Source: Methylobacter sp015476545
GTDB lineage: Bacteria; Pseudomonadota; Gammaproteobacteria; Methylococcales; Methylomonadaceae
Reading direction: 5' to 3'
NCBI RefSeq assembly: GCF_052162025.1
Contig: NZ_CP197401.1
Coordinates: forward strand, 1,922,001 to 1,986,000
DNA: 64,000 bases
This document shows, piece after piece, positions 52,501-61,441 of this stretch; the first letter of the stretch is position 1, and each line of letters starts with the position of its first letter. Made by a program: the position numbers and the translations under genes. The notes beneath the pieces are model-generated. The model had not been told where the DNA came from. It did not search any database and was given only the letters and a program-made list of their open reading frames with translations.

Positions 52501-52966
52501 ATTGTATGCCTGAATTTACAGTAGGAGCGCCGGCGCTATCTTTACGTTGGAGTTTTTCTTCGGCAGCCGGGGCTTTTTGTATCTTTTCGTCCTCTTTTTT
52601 CTGAAGCTTCTCCTCAGGCATGGCCGCCTTCTGAATTTTTTCTTCAGGCATGACTGCTTTCTGTATTTTTTCTTCTTCCTTTTTCTGTAATTTTTCTTCC
52701 GGTTGGCGCTGAAGTTTTTCTTCTTTTATCGGCGCCGGGGCAGGGGCAGGCATGCGCATGACTTTGTCGGCCATCTTATCGGCTTCCTGCTCGAGCTTGT
52801 CGCCGGGTTTGTTCACCGCCATTTTCATCTGCACGGAGGCGGTGAAAGCCTGGCTGGCCGGCGCGAAAAAATCACCGCCCCCTGCTTTGGCGAAAAAGGG
52901 CTGACTCGGCGTTTGGGTTGCCGTTTTTGAGGCAGTGCTGGTCGATTTTTCTGAGCTCGATTTCAT
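49511..52966 (-). CDS. Large DUF4157 protein of the injection system, possible cargo
   Basis: The 1151-residue protein has a Ser/Thr start, then the DUF4157 pre-motif (NKPGDKLEQEADKMADKVM, 52-70). A Glu/Lys/Gln repeat tract follows (82-142, units like EEKLQKK and EEKIQKA), then the DUF4157 metallopeptidase-like domain with an intact zinc motif HELTHTIQQGH (233-243). A very long helical, weakly hydrophobic middle (~260-830) follows. The C-terminal ~300 residues (from ~850) are AT-rich, lysine-rich and unrelated in style. eCIS-linked DUF4157 proteins often carry variable C-terminal effector domains, which this pattern suggests. Confidence 0.82.
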   Translation of the reverse strand: MKSSSEKSTSTASKTATQTPSQPFFAKAGGGDFFAPASQAFTASVQMKMAVNKPGDKLEQEADKMADKVMRMPAPAPAPIKEEKLQRQPEEKLQKKEEEKIQKAVMPEEKIQKAAMPEEKLQKKEDEKIQKAPAAEEKLQRKDSAGAPTVNSGIQSAIQNKTAGGQPLPSDIRDYMEPRFNADFSNVRVHSDPESASLSNRLSARAFTYKNHIFFSRDQYQPGGSEGKQLLAHELTHTIQQGHAIQRSPQVSTTATPPPVQRGLLDSLNPIEYLIDKALGFIADNAAAIPGFTMLTVVIGYNPITRAAVDRSAGNILKGAIEMIPGGAYITQALANHGVFDKVSVFAAQQFAALSDIGSTIWQDIKQFVKKFSVTDLADPGAVWERGKRIVTAPIGQIKAFAVGLKDGMITLVKDAILKPIAAFAKANAPNGYDLLCAVLGKDPISGEPVPQTAENLIGPFMKLIGQEEVWQNMQKANAIARAWAWFQNALGTVKGFVQQVPALFIAAFQALEFIDIVLLPNAFNKLKSVFGGFAGKFISWAGNAVWNLLEIIFDSVKPGAMAYVKRAGAALKSILKNPLPFVGNLAKAGKAGFETFADNIGTHLKAGLIDWLTGSLNGVYIPKALSLPELGKFVLSVLGITWPKIRAKIVKAMGPKGEAIMSGIENGVEKGYEIIVKLKNGGPVAIWEMIQEKLADLKDTVVSGIIGFVTDAIITKAVPKLVAMFIPGAGFISAIVSIYDIVMVIVAKMSKIAAVVAGFVNSIMQIAAGNIRSAAIMVSNALAGMLSLAISLLAGLVGLGKVTDKINGVVSKARGGVNKAIDAALAWVVKKAKDLFGKLFGKKDKKDERTEEQKQKAVDDASKEVVAYTKSTKVNFIKLRLKLSSVKSKYQLTAIKAEKVSKGKYQVEAVINPKKGTEVEIDDDPNGLPPGAKEPVVKYTAESHSGNKRTYCKDADVKVWFWNEGKGSWQVTSDDKKLMEAEKAATKWLADNNSTFISLVKDDKLLSNSGFDQLGIQVNPTNNQDEVVIGDTKGAFGKSPIYFTYKGIKAGRDNPFSATTTNLPANILAQRKDNPAALVKRLDAALKAGNVTVIYFVAGKAKISEATLTKVKGMITKNLIKLLTGLPYSLTLEDARNIVKDIPKPIVQNI

Positions 52967-52990
52967 CTTCTTCTACCCGTTAACATGAGG

Positions 52991-55051
52991 TCAATAGCGC
53001 CACTCCACCCAGAGCATCCGGTGCATCCAGGGCAGTTTTATCATGCCGATACCCCAGGGCAGCTGGTCCAGCAAAATATCGTAGGCTTTGTTTTCCACCT
53101 GTAAGCGCCAGTCGCCGTCATCACGCAAGCTGATTTTGCCGGGACGGATCAGAAACGTTCCCCGCAAACCGTCGTCGCTGGTGCCTTTCAAGGCAGCCCA
53201 ATGACGGATTACAGCCTCAAGCAGCGCAGTAGCTTCCCCGGTTTCTTCAGCCGTTAAAGGAGTATTGGTATCCACAGGCGTTTCCAATGCCAAATTTAAT
53301 AGCACTTTAGGTAAGACCAGCTCATATTCGGGCGCGACCAGCTGACCGGTGCCTAAAAAATGCAGCAGAGACAATGCCCGATCCGGAGCAATGAGCTGGT
53401 CGCCAACAACAATGTTTAATGCTCTGAAAAATTGCGGGAGAAACGGGTGCAACAGAACCAAACCTGCGTTGTTGATGTAAATATTTTCGCTAGTCATAAT
53501 ATTTGAAGTCCCTGTCGGTGCGCCTGGCTTTATTGGCGGGGCAGAGGTTGGTTGTTCTGCATAGGCATTACCGAACAGGTCGGGAAATGGGGCTTTGGCG
53601 AGGGAGCCGGCAGCCTCATCAGGTGTTGCGCCAGCGGCTATCGATGCCATAGCTGACGTTGAAGTCTCAGCCGGTGCACCTGGTTTTATTTGCGGGGCAG
53701 AGGCGGGCTGTTCTGCACCATTGCCAGATAGATTGGAAAATGGGGCTTGGACAAGGAGGCGGGTTTCGTCAGGTGTCGCAGCGGCTGCTGTCGATGTCGC
53801 GGCTGGCGTTGAAATCTCAACCGATGCGTCTGGCTTTATTGGTAGGGCAGAGGCTGATCGTTTTGCATCGGCGTTACTCAAGAGGTCGGAAAATTGGGCT
53901 TGGGCAAGGGAGCCGGCAATCTCGTCAGGCGCTGCGTCGGCTGCTGTCGGTGTTATAGCTGACGTTGAAACCTCAACCGATGCGCCTGGCTTTATTTGCG
54001 GGACAGAGGCCGACTGTTCTGTCTCGGCATTACCGAATGGGCCAGTGAACTGGGTTTGAGCAAAGGAACCTGCAGTCTTATGCGGCGCATCAGTTGCTGC
54101 CGATGTCACCACTGACTTTGGGGCGTTGCCGGTTTCTATCGAATGCGCAATGTCAAATTCTGACGCGACTGTAATAGTTAATGGACTTTGCCCGGATTTG
54201 CCCGGTTGCTGCCGGTCATCGCTTGATGCTTCAGGCCAGTGTCGTCTCAGCCAGTCGAGCAACGCTGGCTGATGTTTGAAATCTGCCGGCAGCGCTTGCC
54301 AGATGTCGCGGATCATCTGTATGTCAGCGAGGGCTGAAGGTTGCTTTGCATGCATAAACGCCGTCTGCCAGATTTGAGACTGCAGCGTTTTGGCGATTTC
54401 CGCTGGCAATGGCTGGCTGACCAGAGTCTGTAAAAGCTTATGGACGATTTCGTTAACAGCAGGCGCCAAGTATGTTAGCAAGGTGTCTAAAAACGTTGTT
54501 GAGAACTGTAGCGAAAAACGTTTGGCCGCATCTGCCGTGGTCAAAGCGGCAAGCAGATCGGCATCAATCAACGGTGTTGCTTGCTTCCAGCTGTTGAGCA
54601 GAAATTGCTCCAGATTTTGTCCTTCCGGCAGACGAAAAGACCAGGGGAGCCTTCCGGTTCTGGCGAAGTAAAGCAATGCTTCCAGGGCCACCTGCGGCTC
54701 AGTTTTATATTGGATTGCTCCTGTCTGTTCCTGAGCGGGATCGTTCTGTGGCAGCAGGTGAATCCGGTGTCGGGAATCCTGCAGCCAGCGTTCGATAGCT
54801 TGGATTATCGCGGCGGGTAAATTATCTTCCAGCCGGTCAGCAGCCAGGGTGCCGATATCAATTTCCATGCGTTCAATAACCAAGTGAGCGTCTTGCGGAG
54901 CATGAGTGTCCAGCAGGTCAGCCAATTTGGGCGTCAACCATGTGTTACAAAGATTCAGCAGCCGGTTATGCAATTCCCAGGCTTTGCTCTCGTCCCCTTT
55001 CAGGGTGACGTGGAGACTTTGTCGCTCAATGAGGTGACGGTTGCCGCTCAT
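52991..55051 (-). CDS. Contractile injection system tape-measure protein
   Basis: The 686-residue protein matches the CIS_TMP family at both ends. N-terminal: IERQSLHVTLKGDESKAWEL and LVIERMEIDIG (CIS_TMP). C-terminal: YINNAGLVLLHPFLPQFFRAL, PDRALSLLHFLGTGQL, YELVLPKVLLNLALETPV, ATALLEAVIRHWAALKGTS, and DILLDQLPWGIGMIKLPWM. It is thought to set tube length. Between them lie about three and a half copies of a ~51-residue Ala/Ser/Thr/Pro repeat (about 53500-54110). Confidence 0.88.
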   Translation of the reverse strand: MSGNRHLIERQSLHVTLKGDESKAWELHNRLLNLCNTWLTPKLADLLDTHAPQDAHLVIERMEIDIGTLAADRLEDNLPAAIIQAIERWLQDSRHRIHLLPQNDPAQEQTGAIQYKTEPQVALEALLYFARTGRLPWSFRLPEGQNLEQFLLNSWKQATPLIDADLLAALTTADAAKRFSLQFSTTFLDTLLTYLAPAVNEIVHKLLQTLVSQPLPAEIAKTLQSQIWQTAFMHAKQPSALADIQMIRDIWQALPADFKHQPALLDWLRRHWPEASSDDRQQPGKSGQSPLTITVASEFDIAHSIETGNAPKSVVTSAATDAPHKTAGSFAQTQFTGPFGNAETEQSASVPQIKPGASVEVSTSAITPTAADAAPDEIAGSLAQAQFSDLLSNADAKRSASALPIKPDASVEISTPAATSTAAAATPDETRLLVQAPFSNLSGNGAEQPASAPQIKPGAPAETSTSAMASIAAGATPDEAAGSLAKAPFPDLFGNAYAEQPTSAPPIKPGAPTGTSNIMTSENIYINNAGLVLLHPFLPQFFRALNIVVGDQLIAPDRALSLLHFLGTGQLVAPEYELVLPKVLLNLALETPVDTNTPLTAEETGEATALLEAVIRHWAALKGTSDDGLRGTFLIRPGKISLRDDGDWRLQVENKAYDILLDQLPWGIGMIKLPWMHRMLWVEWRY
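53500..54110. repeat. Tandem ~155-bp repeats inside the tape-measure gene
   Basis: The translated minus strand shows units starting QFTGPFGNAE, QFSDLLSNAD, PFSNLSGNGA and PFPDLFGNAY. Each continues with PQIKPGA-like text and an AADAAPDE/AAGATPDE segment, at a 51-52-residue period. The last copy is partial. Confidence 0.75.
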
Positions 55052-55182
55052 AAAATTCTTGTACTGATTCCCGTTATCATGCTATCGTTCAGACACTGGA
55101 AGTCGGATAGGCATATCCTCAAGGGCGCATAAGGTAACACCCGAAAGCGCCTACTTCCCTTCTCTCTAATCAATCACAGTAG

Positions 55183-57702
55183 CTATTTCCATTTCTGGGC
55201 ATCCTTCTTGCCGAAAATAACATTGATGGCATAGCCGCTTACCGAGTAATCGCTTAGGATAGCCATAATGTCTTCTCGATTAATCGATTTATCTTCCGTG
55301 TGAATCAGTAAATCTATATCACTATGCTGAGTGATTTTTTTGCCGGTGATTTTCTCGCGCAAGCCGGAAAAGCCTGCAGGAAAATTGTTTTCCGATGCTG
55401 TCCGGGATACCCAGCTGCCGTTGGCCCACGGGCCTATTAACACGGCTTCGACAGTCAGACCTCCTACATTATAAGTTTCGTCTATAACCTTACTGATGTT
55501 TTCCAGCAGATTCTGCACCGATGCCGGCAAAGGCTTGGATGCTCTGAGTTTGATCATGACTTCCCAGTCAATCAGATCCTGTTCCGTTGGCATGGTGGCG
55601 CTCGGAGATGGATACTTAGCCTGATGGTGAGCGTTTTCCTGCAGCCATTGGTATTCACCGGCGTGGTATTCATCGTGCAATTGGCATAGGACAGGCCAAT
55701 TGAGGGGCTCCCATGCGCCTTTTTGCCAGCGATAAATACCGTCAGGCGTGTAGGCGTAGCGAATCTGGTTGCCTTGCAGGCCGCCCCATTCGATACGGAA
55801 CATATGGTCGGCAAAATAGCGAATGAGAAATCTATCATTATCGCGGTCGTAATCGAAAACCACTCCGTTGGGGTAAGCCTGATTCAACCTATGGGCTATA
55901 GCGGAAAGCTGTCCGTTAATGAGTTCCTGGATAGGTACGCTGACTTGCTTAGGAGTAAGCAGCTTGCCTTGGAGTTCGTAGCGGTAAATGACGATGACAT
56001 AGTTATCGGCCAGAAGGTCTTTATCGGCTTCCTTGGACCCTGAATAATCACGGCGGGCCAAGTTGCTTAAATGCCGCTTGCTATCGAACCATGGGTATGA
56101 GCACTCATTTACCTCCACCCTACACAGACTACTCGAAGCTTCCATATGTTCTATGCGGTAAGGCAGCGCGAAATCGGCGAGTACGATATTGGCGTTGATT
56201 CCGCTTCCGCCATATAACACCACAAAAGTACCATCGCGCAGGGCACCTGCCTGATGCTCCAGGCCAGGATGTCTTTCCAGAAAATTTCCTACGGCATCAG
56301 CGCTGAGATAGAGGATGGAAAGCGGCAAACGGTGGCTTTTGATCAGCTCGCCGAGAGTGGTGGTGACAGTCAGCAGATTTTTGCCGACATGGCCTTCTAT
56401 CCTTAAAAAGTTGTACGCTTCCAGATCATAATCCAACGGCTGGCGAACATGGGCAGGGCTATCGGCATCTTCATGCCAGGAGAGAATGTTCCGGGCCTGC
56501 CAGTCTTTGCGGCTGGCGTCCCAGTAAGGGCGCAGCTCCGGCCGGTAATAGAACGGCAGCGCCTTGTCGGACAGATGGCGATAACCGAACCGGCTGGGGG
56601 TGATTTTCAGCGGGTGTGCGCCGGCCGGTAAAATATTGAAGTTTTGCACCATCCGCAGGACCCGCTCGAACAAAAAGCGCAGCTCGCCGCGTCTGTTTTC
56701 GGCAAGGACCAGCGCCGGCGAAGGCAAAAACCGGCTGCGGTATTGCGGGTTGCCGGAATTTTTTAGGGCGCCTAATACCAGATGGCGCGGAAACAGGCTT
56801 GCATCCGGCAGGCATTCCGGCACGGCCTGCATTAGCGCAGCCCGAAGCTCATGATAGGCGGCGGTCAAGTCGCGCAGCCAATCGTAGTAATACTGGATCG
56901 CCGGCTTGTCGGCCGGAAAATCGAACTGCTGATCCAGCTGGGCCAGCGCTGTATTGTCCAGGTCCGGGATCAGGAGTTTTAGATGGCCGTAGCTTTGGTT
57001 GATGGCATCCAGCAGGCGGTTGACGGCGGTTTTTGCATCCATCTGTTCGGCAAAAAAATTCTTATAAACCTGCTGGTAGTTCTGTAAGTCTGTCGGCGCA
57101 GTAAAATGAACGCGCGCCAGCGGGATTTCCGGCAGTTGCAGCGGAGTATAGGCAGTCAGCTTGTTCAGCTCTACCAGCAGGCGCCGGGCCTTGACTTCAA
57201 CCTCGGAGCCCTTGTCATCGCAGTTATTGGGGCTGCAATTACGCAATGAAGCTTGTTTGAGTTCCAGCATCAGCACCAGCGCTTTATCATCCAGAAAACC
57301 AGCCGGTGCTTCAGTCAACTGGTTGACATTGTCATCCCCCAACGATTCGGCAGTCAACAATTCCCAGAGTGCGAACTGGGTATCGTTGTCTTTGAACGGC
57401 AGATAATGCAGGTCTTCGTCAGCATCTAACTGGCGATAGGCGACCAGCTCCAGTTTTTCCTGCGGCTCTGCCAGCAAATAGCCTTCCGAGGTAATCCCGA
57501 AGCCCTTGGACAGAAAAATTCGGGTAGGTGTGGCAGGGGTGTCCAGCGTGATATCCAGGCCGCAAACGATGCCTATGCCGGTCAGATCGGCCCGCGTCAG
57601 CCGCTGCTGTTCGTCCAGATAGCCGAACAGCCGGTTGAGATGCGCGTTAGTCAATACCTGATTGGCTTCGAAGACCGGATAGCTGGTGTGTTGTGGTTGC
57701 AT
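55183..57702 (-). CDS. eCIS baseplate-associated protein with C-terminal nucleotidyltransferase-like domain
   Basis: The 839-residue protein begins YPVFEANQVLTNAHLNRLF after a short start, as in uncharacterised eCIS proteins that follow the baseplate genes. Its last ~110 residues contain GPWANGSW followed by HSDIDLLIHTEDK, the G-S and D-x-D signature of polymerase-beta-type nucleotidyltransferases. ATG 57702 is used; a TTG at 57762 would overlap the upstream gene by 20 bp. Whether the domain is active or delivered is unknown. Confidence 0.72.
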   Translation of the reverse strand: MQPQHTSYPVFEANQVLTNAHLNRLFGYLDEQQRLTRADLTGIGIVCGLDITLDTPATPTRIFLSKGFGITSEGYLLAEPQEKLELVAYRQLDADEDLHYLPFKDNDTQFALWELLTAESLGDDNVNQLTEAPAGFLDDKALVLMLELKQASLRNCSPNNCDDKGSEVEVKARRLLVELNKLTAYTPLQLPEIPLARVHFTAPTDLQNYQQVYKNFFAEQMDAKTAVNRLLDAINQSYGHLKLLIPDLDNTALAQLDQQFDFPADKPAIQYYYDWLRDLTAAYHELRAALMQAVPECLPDASLFPRHLVLGALKNSGNPQYRSRFLPSPALVLAENRRGELRFLFERVLRMVQNFNILPAGAHPLKITPSRFGYRHLSDKALPFYYRPELRPYWDASRKDWQARNILSWHEDADSPAHVRQPLDYDLEAYNFLRIEGHVGKNLLTVTTTLGELIKSHRLPLSILYLSADAVGNFLERHPGLEHQAGALRDGTFVVLYGGSGINANIVLADFALPYRIEHMEASSSLCRVEVNECSYPWFDSKRHLSNLARRDYSGSKEADKDLLADNYVIVIYRYELQGKLLTPKQVSVPIQELINGQLSAIAHRLNQAYPNGVVFDYDRDNDRFLIRYFADHMFRIEWGGLQGNQIRYAYTPDGIYRWQKGAWEPLNWPVLCQLHDEYHAGEYQWLQENAHHQAKYPSPSATMPTEQDLIDWEVMIKLRASKPLPASVQNLLENISKVIDETYNVGGLTVEAVLIGPWANGSWVSRTASENNFPAGFSGLREKITGKKITQHSDIDLLIHTEDKSINREDIMAILSDYSVSGYAINVIFGKKDAQKWK

Positions 57703-57742
57703 GGCGATGTTACCGTTATCAGATGGTTGAATAGGGCCGAGT

Positions 57743-60700
57743 TCAGGTGTGCTGCGAACCAAGAGCGGTACTGCCTAGCCGTACCGGGTTCTGATCACTA
57801 CCGTCATCATAATCATGTAAAGTAGCTTGCGGATAGGTATTGTCCAATGCGGCCAATAAGGTGACGACTTGGTGCAAGGCGTAAGATACTTCCCGGTAAC
57901 CGGCGTAGCGGTTGTCAAGCAACTGCTGGAGCTTTTCCGCGGTGTCCGGCTTAAAGGTCAGCCCGCTGCAAAGCGCCGGCAAATAGAGGGTCAAAGGCGT
58001 GAAATCGGCGAAATCCTGCTCATTCCAGGGCTGAGGAATAACGCGGTTGAGCATTTTGCCGGTCAGCCATTGATGGAAATGTTCACCGTAGCTGCCGAGA
58101 ATGCTGGCGCTGCATGAGCATAAATCGGCCACCGGACCGTCAAGCCGGCCGGCTTTAAGGATGGCGCGCACCTGCTCGGAAAGCCGTTCCTCGCTCCAGT
58201 CGAAGCGCCGATTGACAACCAGCCATTGCTGCCAGGCCTGTTGGAAACGCTCGAATTGCCGGCCGCCGATAACCCGTTGCTGAAAATACTTGGCCATCGA
58301 CACTTTAATCTCGTCCCACTTTGCACTGTCCAGTTGGGCGGCGCAGCCAAGCCCGTCGGTTGTCAGCGGTGAAAATAAGGTCTGCAATTTGTTGTTCAGC
58401 ACATCCGGCTGGAAAAACGTGGCGGCGTGGTCTCGATGCCAGTCGGTAAATGTTTGGTCGAACAAGGCATAGATGGCCAGGGCGCAGTTGTCGGTCTGTT
58501 GCCTCGTCAAAGCTTTATCATCGGGACCGACGGTTTTGGCGATTAACCACGCAGACAGGCTCTGGATCAGCGCCTCGTCCCGGCTGAAACCGTCGTTCGC
58601 CACCCAGCAGATTTTGGCCAGAAGATGCGCCGGCATTTCTTTGCGGATAGTGCGTTCGGCAAAGTCGCGCATTTCCAGATCATTATTGTAAGGCGCTGTC
58701 CAGCCGGGCATCACCCAGGTTAAACGGAATGAATAGGGATCTTCGTCGCCGCAGGCCGCGCAGTCGCCGCTGGGGCAGGCAGGGTAGAGCGCATCGCCTG
58801 GAAATTTGGGGCGCAGCAATAGATGCTCGACGATGACGGCGCGTTGATCGGCGCTCCAGCTTAACAATTCGTCTTTAAATGCCTCGGCCTGACTTTTGCT
58901 GGCGAATAGGTCGGCAGCTTGCCCGAGCGGCTGGCCGTCCGCATCCTGCAGCAAGAGATGGTATTCAAGGCTGTCAGCGCCTGCCGGTTCGATCAGGTAC
59001 GCGTCCGCTTTGCTGAATGCGGTAATCAGGCTGGCGTAGGCAAGCTGCTGCGCTGCCTCTGGCGTATCGGCCTCGAGTTTAACGTCGCCTTCAAACCAGA
59101 TGCGGTACGTATCTTTCAGTTGATAGGCGATTGCGTAGCCTGCCGCGTCAGGCTCGGTTTGGGTCCAGGCAAAGTCCAGGTCAGGAAAGCCCAGCAGCAG
59201 CGCGACGCGTTTTTTTAGCCCCGCCGCATTGCCTTGCATACCGGGCGTTTTATAGTCGAAGGCCCGGTAGCGGTTAGAACTGACGGCAGGATAGGCTTTC
59301 AGAAATGTCAGTTTGTCTTCGATCAGACGACGTTGCGCGAAGGGCAATCCCTGCCTGCGGGTTAAAAGCAACGCATATTCGCTGAATTGTTCACCGAAGC
59401 GGGCCATTAAATGGTCGAGAAAGCGGTTTCGGCGCTGCTGAAATTCCTCTTCGGTTTCGGTCATTTGTTCCAGGGCGTCGAGGTTCAGGCCATCGGTCAC
59501 CTCGTTATAGCCTTTGATGATCTCTTCGTTCAGGCACTTGACGAAGTAACTGCGCTGTGCCGCCGGGTCGAGCGAGAACAATTCCGCACACTGGCCGATT
59601 TGCGCCAGCGCATTGGCAATGATTTGTTCGAATACCAGCAGATAGGCCTTAAGCTGTTTGGCCTGGGCCTGGCGCTGCCCGGAGGCGTGGGTGGGCAAAC
59701 CTTCAGCGCCCACTCCGTAAGCCGGGGGCAGGCCGTATTGCAGCGGATAGTAGTCGAGCGGGTCGCGAAATACGCCGGCAGGCGCGGCCAGATCTTCACC
59801 ATCTGCCGTTTGGGGGCGCACTTTGGGACGGTTCTGTTCGCCGCGCAACTGTATCAGGGTTGACAAGGCTTCGTCGGCCCTGGGCCGAAGCGGAAGGCCG
59901 TCTTTGAAGAACACAAAGCTCGACAAGTGCCGATGGAAGCGAGGCTGGTGCTGCGGCGTGATCAACAGTTGCCAGCTGGCGCTGACTCTGTTGCTGTTGT
60001 CCGTGCCGTAACCGGGATCGGAGGCGCCGGTAACCGGATTGCCTTCCGCGTCGTATTTGGTCAGCAGCAGGTTGTTGACCGAGACGATGCCGTCCATATC
60101 CATTAAGCGGTTCATGATATCCGAGGTGCGCAGCACCGTTCTTAACTGGGAGGCGGCCAGCGTCTCATTGCCGATAAAGCCGTTACTTAAGGCGGGGCCG
60201 TTGAATATGTCTTCCACCGGCGCATTGCCGGCCAGCCGTTCCTGCAGACTGTAGAATTCCAGCGGCGGATTGCAATACTGCTCGATGGCAAGCCAGATCC
60301 GGGCCTGCACCCGTTCGATGTCGGCATCCGGCCTGACGTCTACGTCCGCACAGACTGCCACGTCTTCGATATCCACCACCTTGACATGACAGTAGTCTTC
60401 ATCCAGATTGCGATGCTGCTGCAATGCCTGTTTGGCGTCATTTACCGCCTGGCGGGCGGCTTTGAGTTTTTGGCGGTAGCGCTGCAGCAGGCCCGAGGCG
60501 CCGGCATCCTCCAGTATGTCTGTCAGCTGCGCCAGCGTGGTCAGGTTTCGGCTGGCAGCATCGCCGAACATGCGCAACGCGGCATGTACGATGACTGATT
60601 GCTGATTGCCGCTGAAAGCGATCGTGAAACTGACATAGAAGACCTGGCGCCAATGATCGCGCAGGTAGTTGTCCTTTTCTGAATCCGCTTCTTTAGTGTT

Positions 60701-61441
60701 ATCGCTGAGAACATCGTAACTTTTGTTGGCTCCCAGCCGGGTGACGGTCAGCGCGGAGAGCGGCGCATCGCTGAAAAACGGCGCTTGCTGTTCGGGCTGC
60801 AGCGTCTGCCAATCTGGAAAGCGCAGTTCTACGAGCGTGGCATGGGGGCGGCCTTCGCTGTCGAAGACCTGATAGCTGGCGGTAATCTTGTGATCGTTGA
60901 GATCGCCGAGTTCCGGATCGGCTTCGAGTTCCAGCAGAACGTCGTACAGACCGGCCACTTTTACCGGCGCCTGTTGCCCGGTTTGCGGCGCTTTATAGCC
61001 AAGCCGCAGCTGGTGTTTTTTGTCGCACCAGGCGTAATAATCGAAATCGCAGCTGCAAGATTGGCTGAATACCCAGGCATTGCGCACCGCGTCCAGATCG
61101 ATCAGGAGCCTGCGAAAGTCGTCAGGGGTTACCGGGTTGACGGTCAGGATCTCACGGGCAGTAAAAAAAGCCTGGTCGGGGTAAGGCTGAGCTGCGTTTG
61201 CCGGCGGCGCGGCAGATGTCAGCAGATCGGCTATCGGCCACTGGCTGCGGTAAGCGACATCTGTAATGGCATAACACAGGCTTTCCAGAAGAGTGATGCC
61301 TGGATCGTGGGCGTTGTAATCGGTCCACGTGTCGCTGGCCAATTGTGCGATAAAGCCGATGCCCTCCCGGCGCAGACGGTAGTAGTCGGCAGCGGGCGAA
61401 AGCTCGGCATGTTTTTCTAGGGTGTCAGGTATCTTGCTCAT
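57743..61441 (-). CDS. eCIS baseplate-type protein
   Basis: The 1232-residue protein has the pattern seen in Afp12-like/baseplate J-related proteins of injection systems: WTDYNAHDPGITLLESLCYAITDVAYRSQWPIADLL near the start, and FTAREILTVNPVTPDDFRRLLIDLDAVRNAWV. The middle and C-terminal parts, including Cys-rich CPSGDCAACGDEDPYSF, are less conserved. It overlaps the previous gene by 4 bp. Confidence 0.75.
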   Translation of the reverse strand: MSKIPDTLEKHAELSPAADYYRLRREGIGFIAQLASDTWTDYNAHDPGITLLESLCYAITDVAYRSQWPIADLLTSAAPPANAAQPYPDQAFFTAREILTVNPVTPDDFRRLLIDLDAVRNAWVFSQSCSCDFDYYAWCDKKHQLRLGYKAPQTGQQAPVKVAGLYDVLLELEADPELGDLNDHKITASYQVFDSEGRPHATLVELRFPDWQTLQPEQQAPFFSDAPLSALTVTRLGANKSYDVLSDNTKEADSEKDNYLRDHWRQVFYVSFTIAFSGNQQSVIVHAALRMFGDAASRNLTTLAQLTDILEDAGASGLLQRYRQKLKAARQAVNDAKQALQQHRNLDEDYCHVKVVDIEDVAVCADVDVRPDADIERVQARIWLAIEQYCNPPLEFYSLQERLAGNAPVEDIFNGPALSNGFIGNETLAASQLRTVLRTSDIMNRLMDMDGIVSVNNLLLTKYDAEGNPVTGASDPGYGTDNSNRVSASWQLLITPQHQPRFHRHLSSFVFFKDGLPLRPRADEALSTLIQLRGEQNRPKVRPQTADGEDLAAPAGVFRDPLDYYPLQYGLPPAYGVGAEGLPTHASGQRQAQAKQLKAYLLVFEQIIANALAQIGQCAELFSLDPAAQRSYFVKCLNEEIIKGYNEVTDGLNLDALEQMTETEEEFQQRRNRFLDHLMARFGEQFSEYALLLTRRQGLPFAQRRLIEDKLTFLKAYPAVSSNRYRAFDYKTPGMQGNAAGLKKRVALLLGFPDLDFAWTQTEPDAAGYAIAYQLKDTYRIWFEGDVKLEADTPEAAQQLAYASLITAFSKADAYLIEPAGADSLEYHLLLQDADGQPLGQAADLFASKSQAEAFKDELLSWSADQRAVIVEHLLLRPKFPGDALYPACPSGDCAACGDEDPYSFRLTWVMPGWTAPYNNDLEMRDFAERTIRKEMPAHLLAKICWVANDGFSRDEALIQSLSAWLIAKTVGPDDKALTRQQTDNCALAIYALFDQTFTDWHRDHAATFFQPDVLNNKLQTLFSPLTTDGLGCAAQLDSAKWDEIKVSMAKYFQQRVIGGRQFERFQQAWQQWLVVNRRFDWSEERLSEQVRAILKAGRLDGPVADLCSCSASILGSYGEHFHQWLTGKMLNRVIPQPWNEQDFADFTPLTLYLPALCSGLTFKPDTAEKLQQLLDNRYAGYREVSYALHQVVTLLAALDNTYPQATLHDYDDGSDQNPVRLGSTALGSQHT

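Noticed and set aside
51155..52513. Plus-strand frames of 186 and 185 codons across the DUF4157 gene
   Set aside because: Antisense shadows of the long helical coding part; no start signals.
60785..61420. 211-codon plus-strand frame in the eCIS baseplate gene
   Set aside because: Antisense shadow of a gene with clear family pattern.
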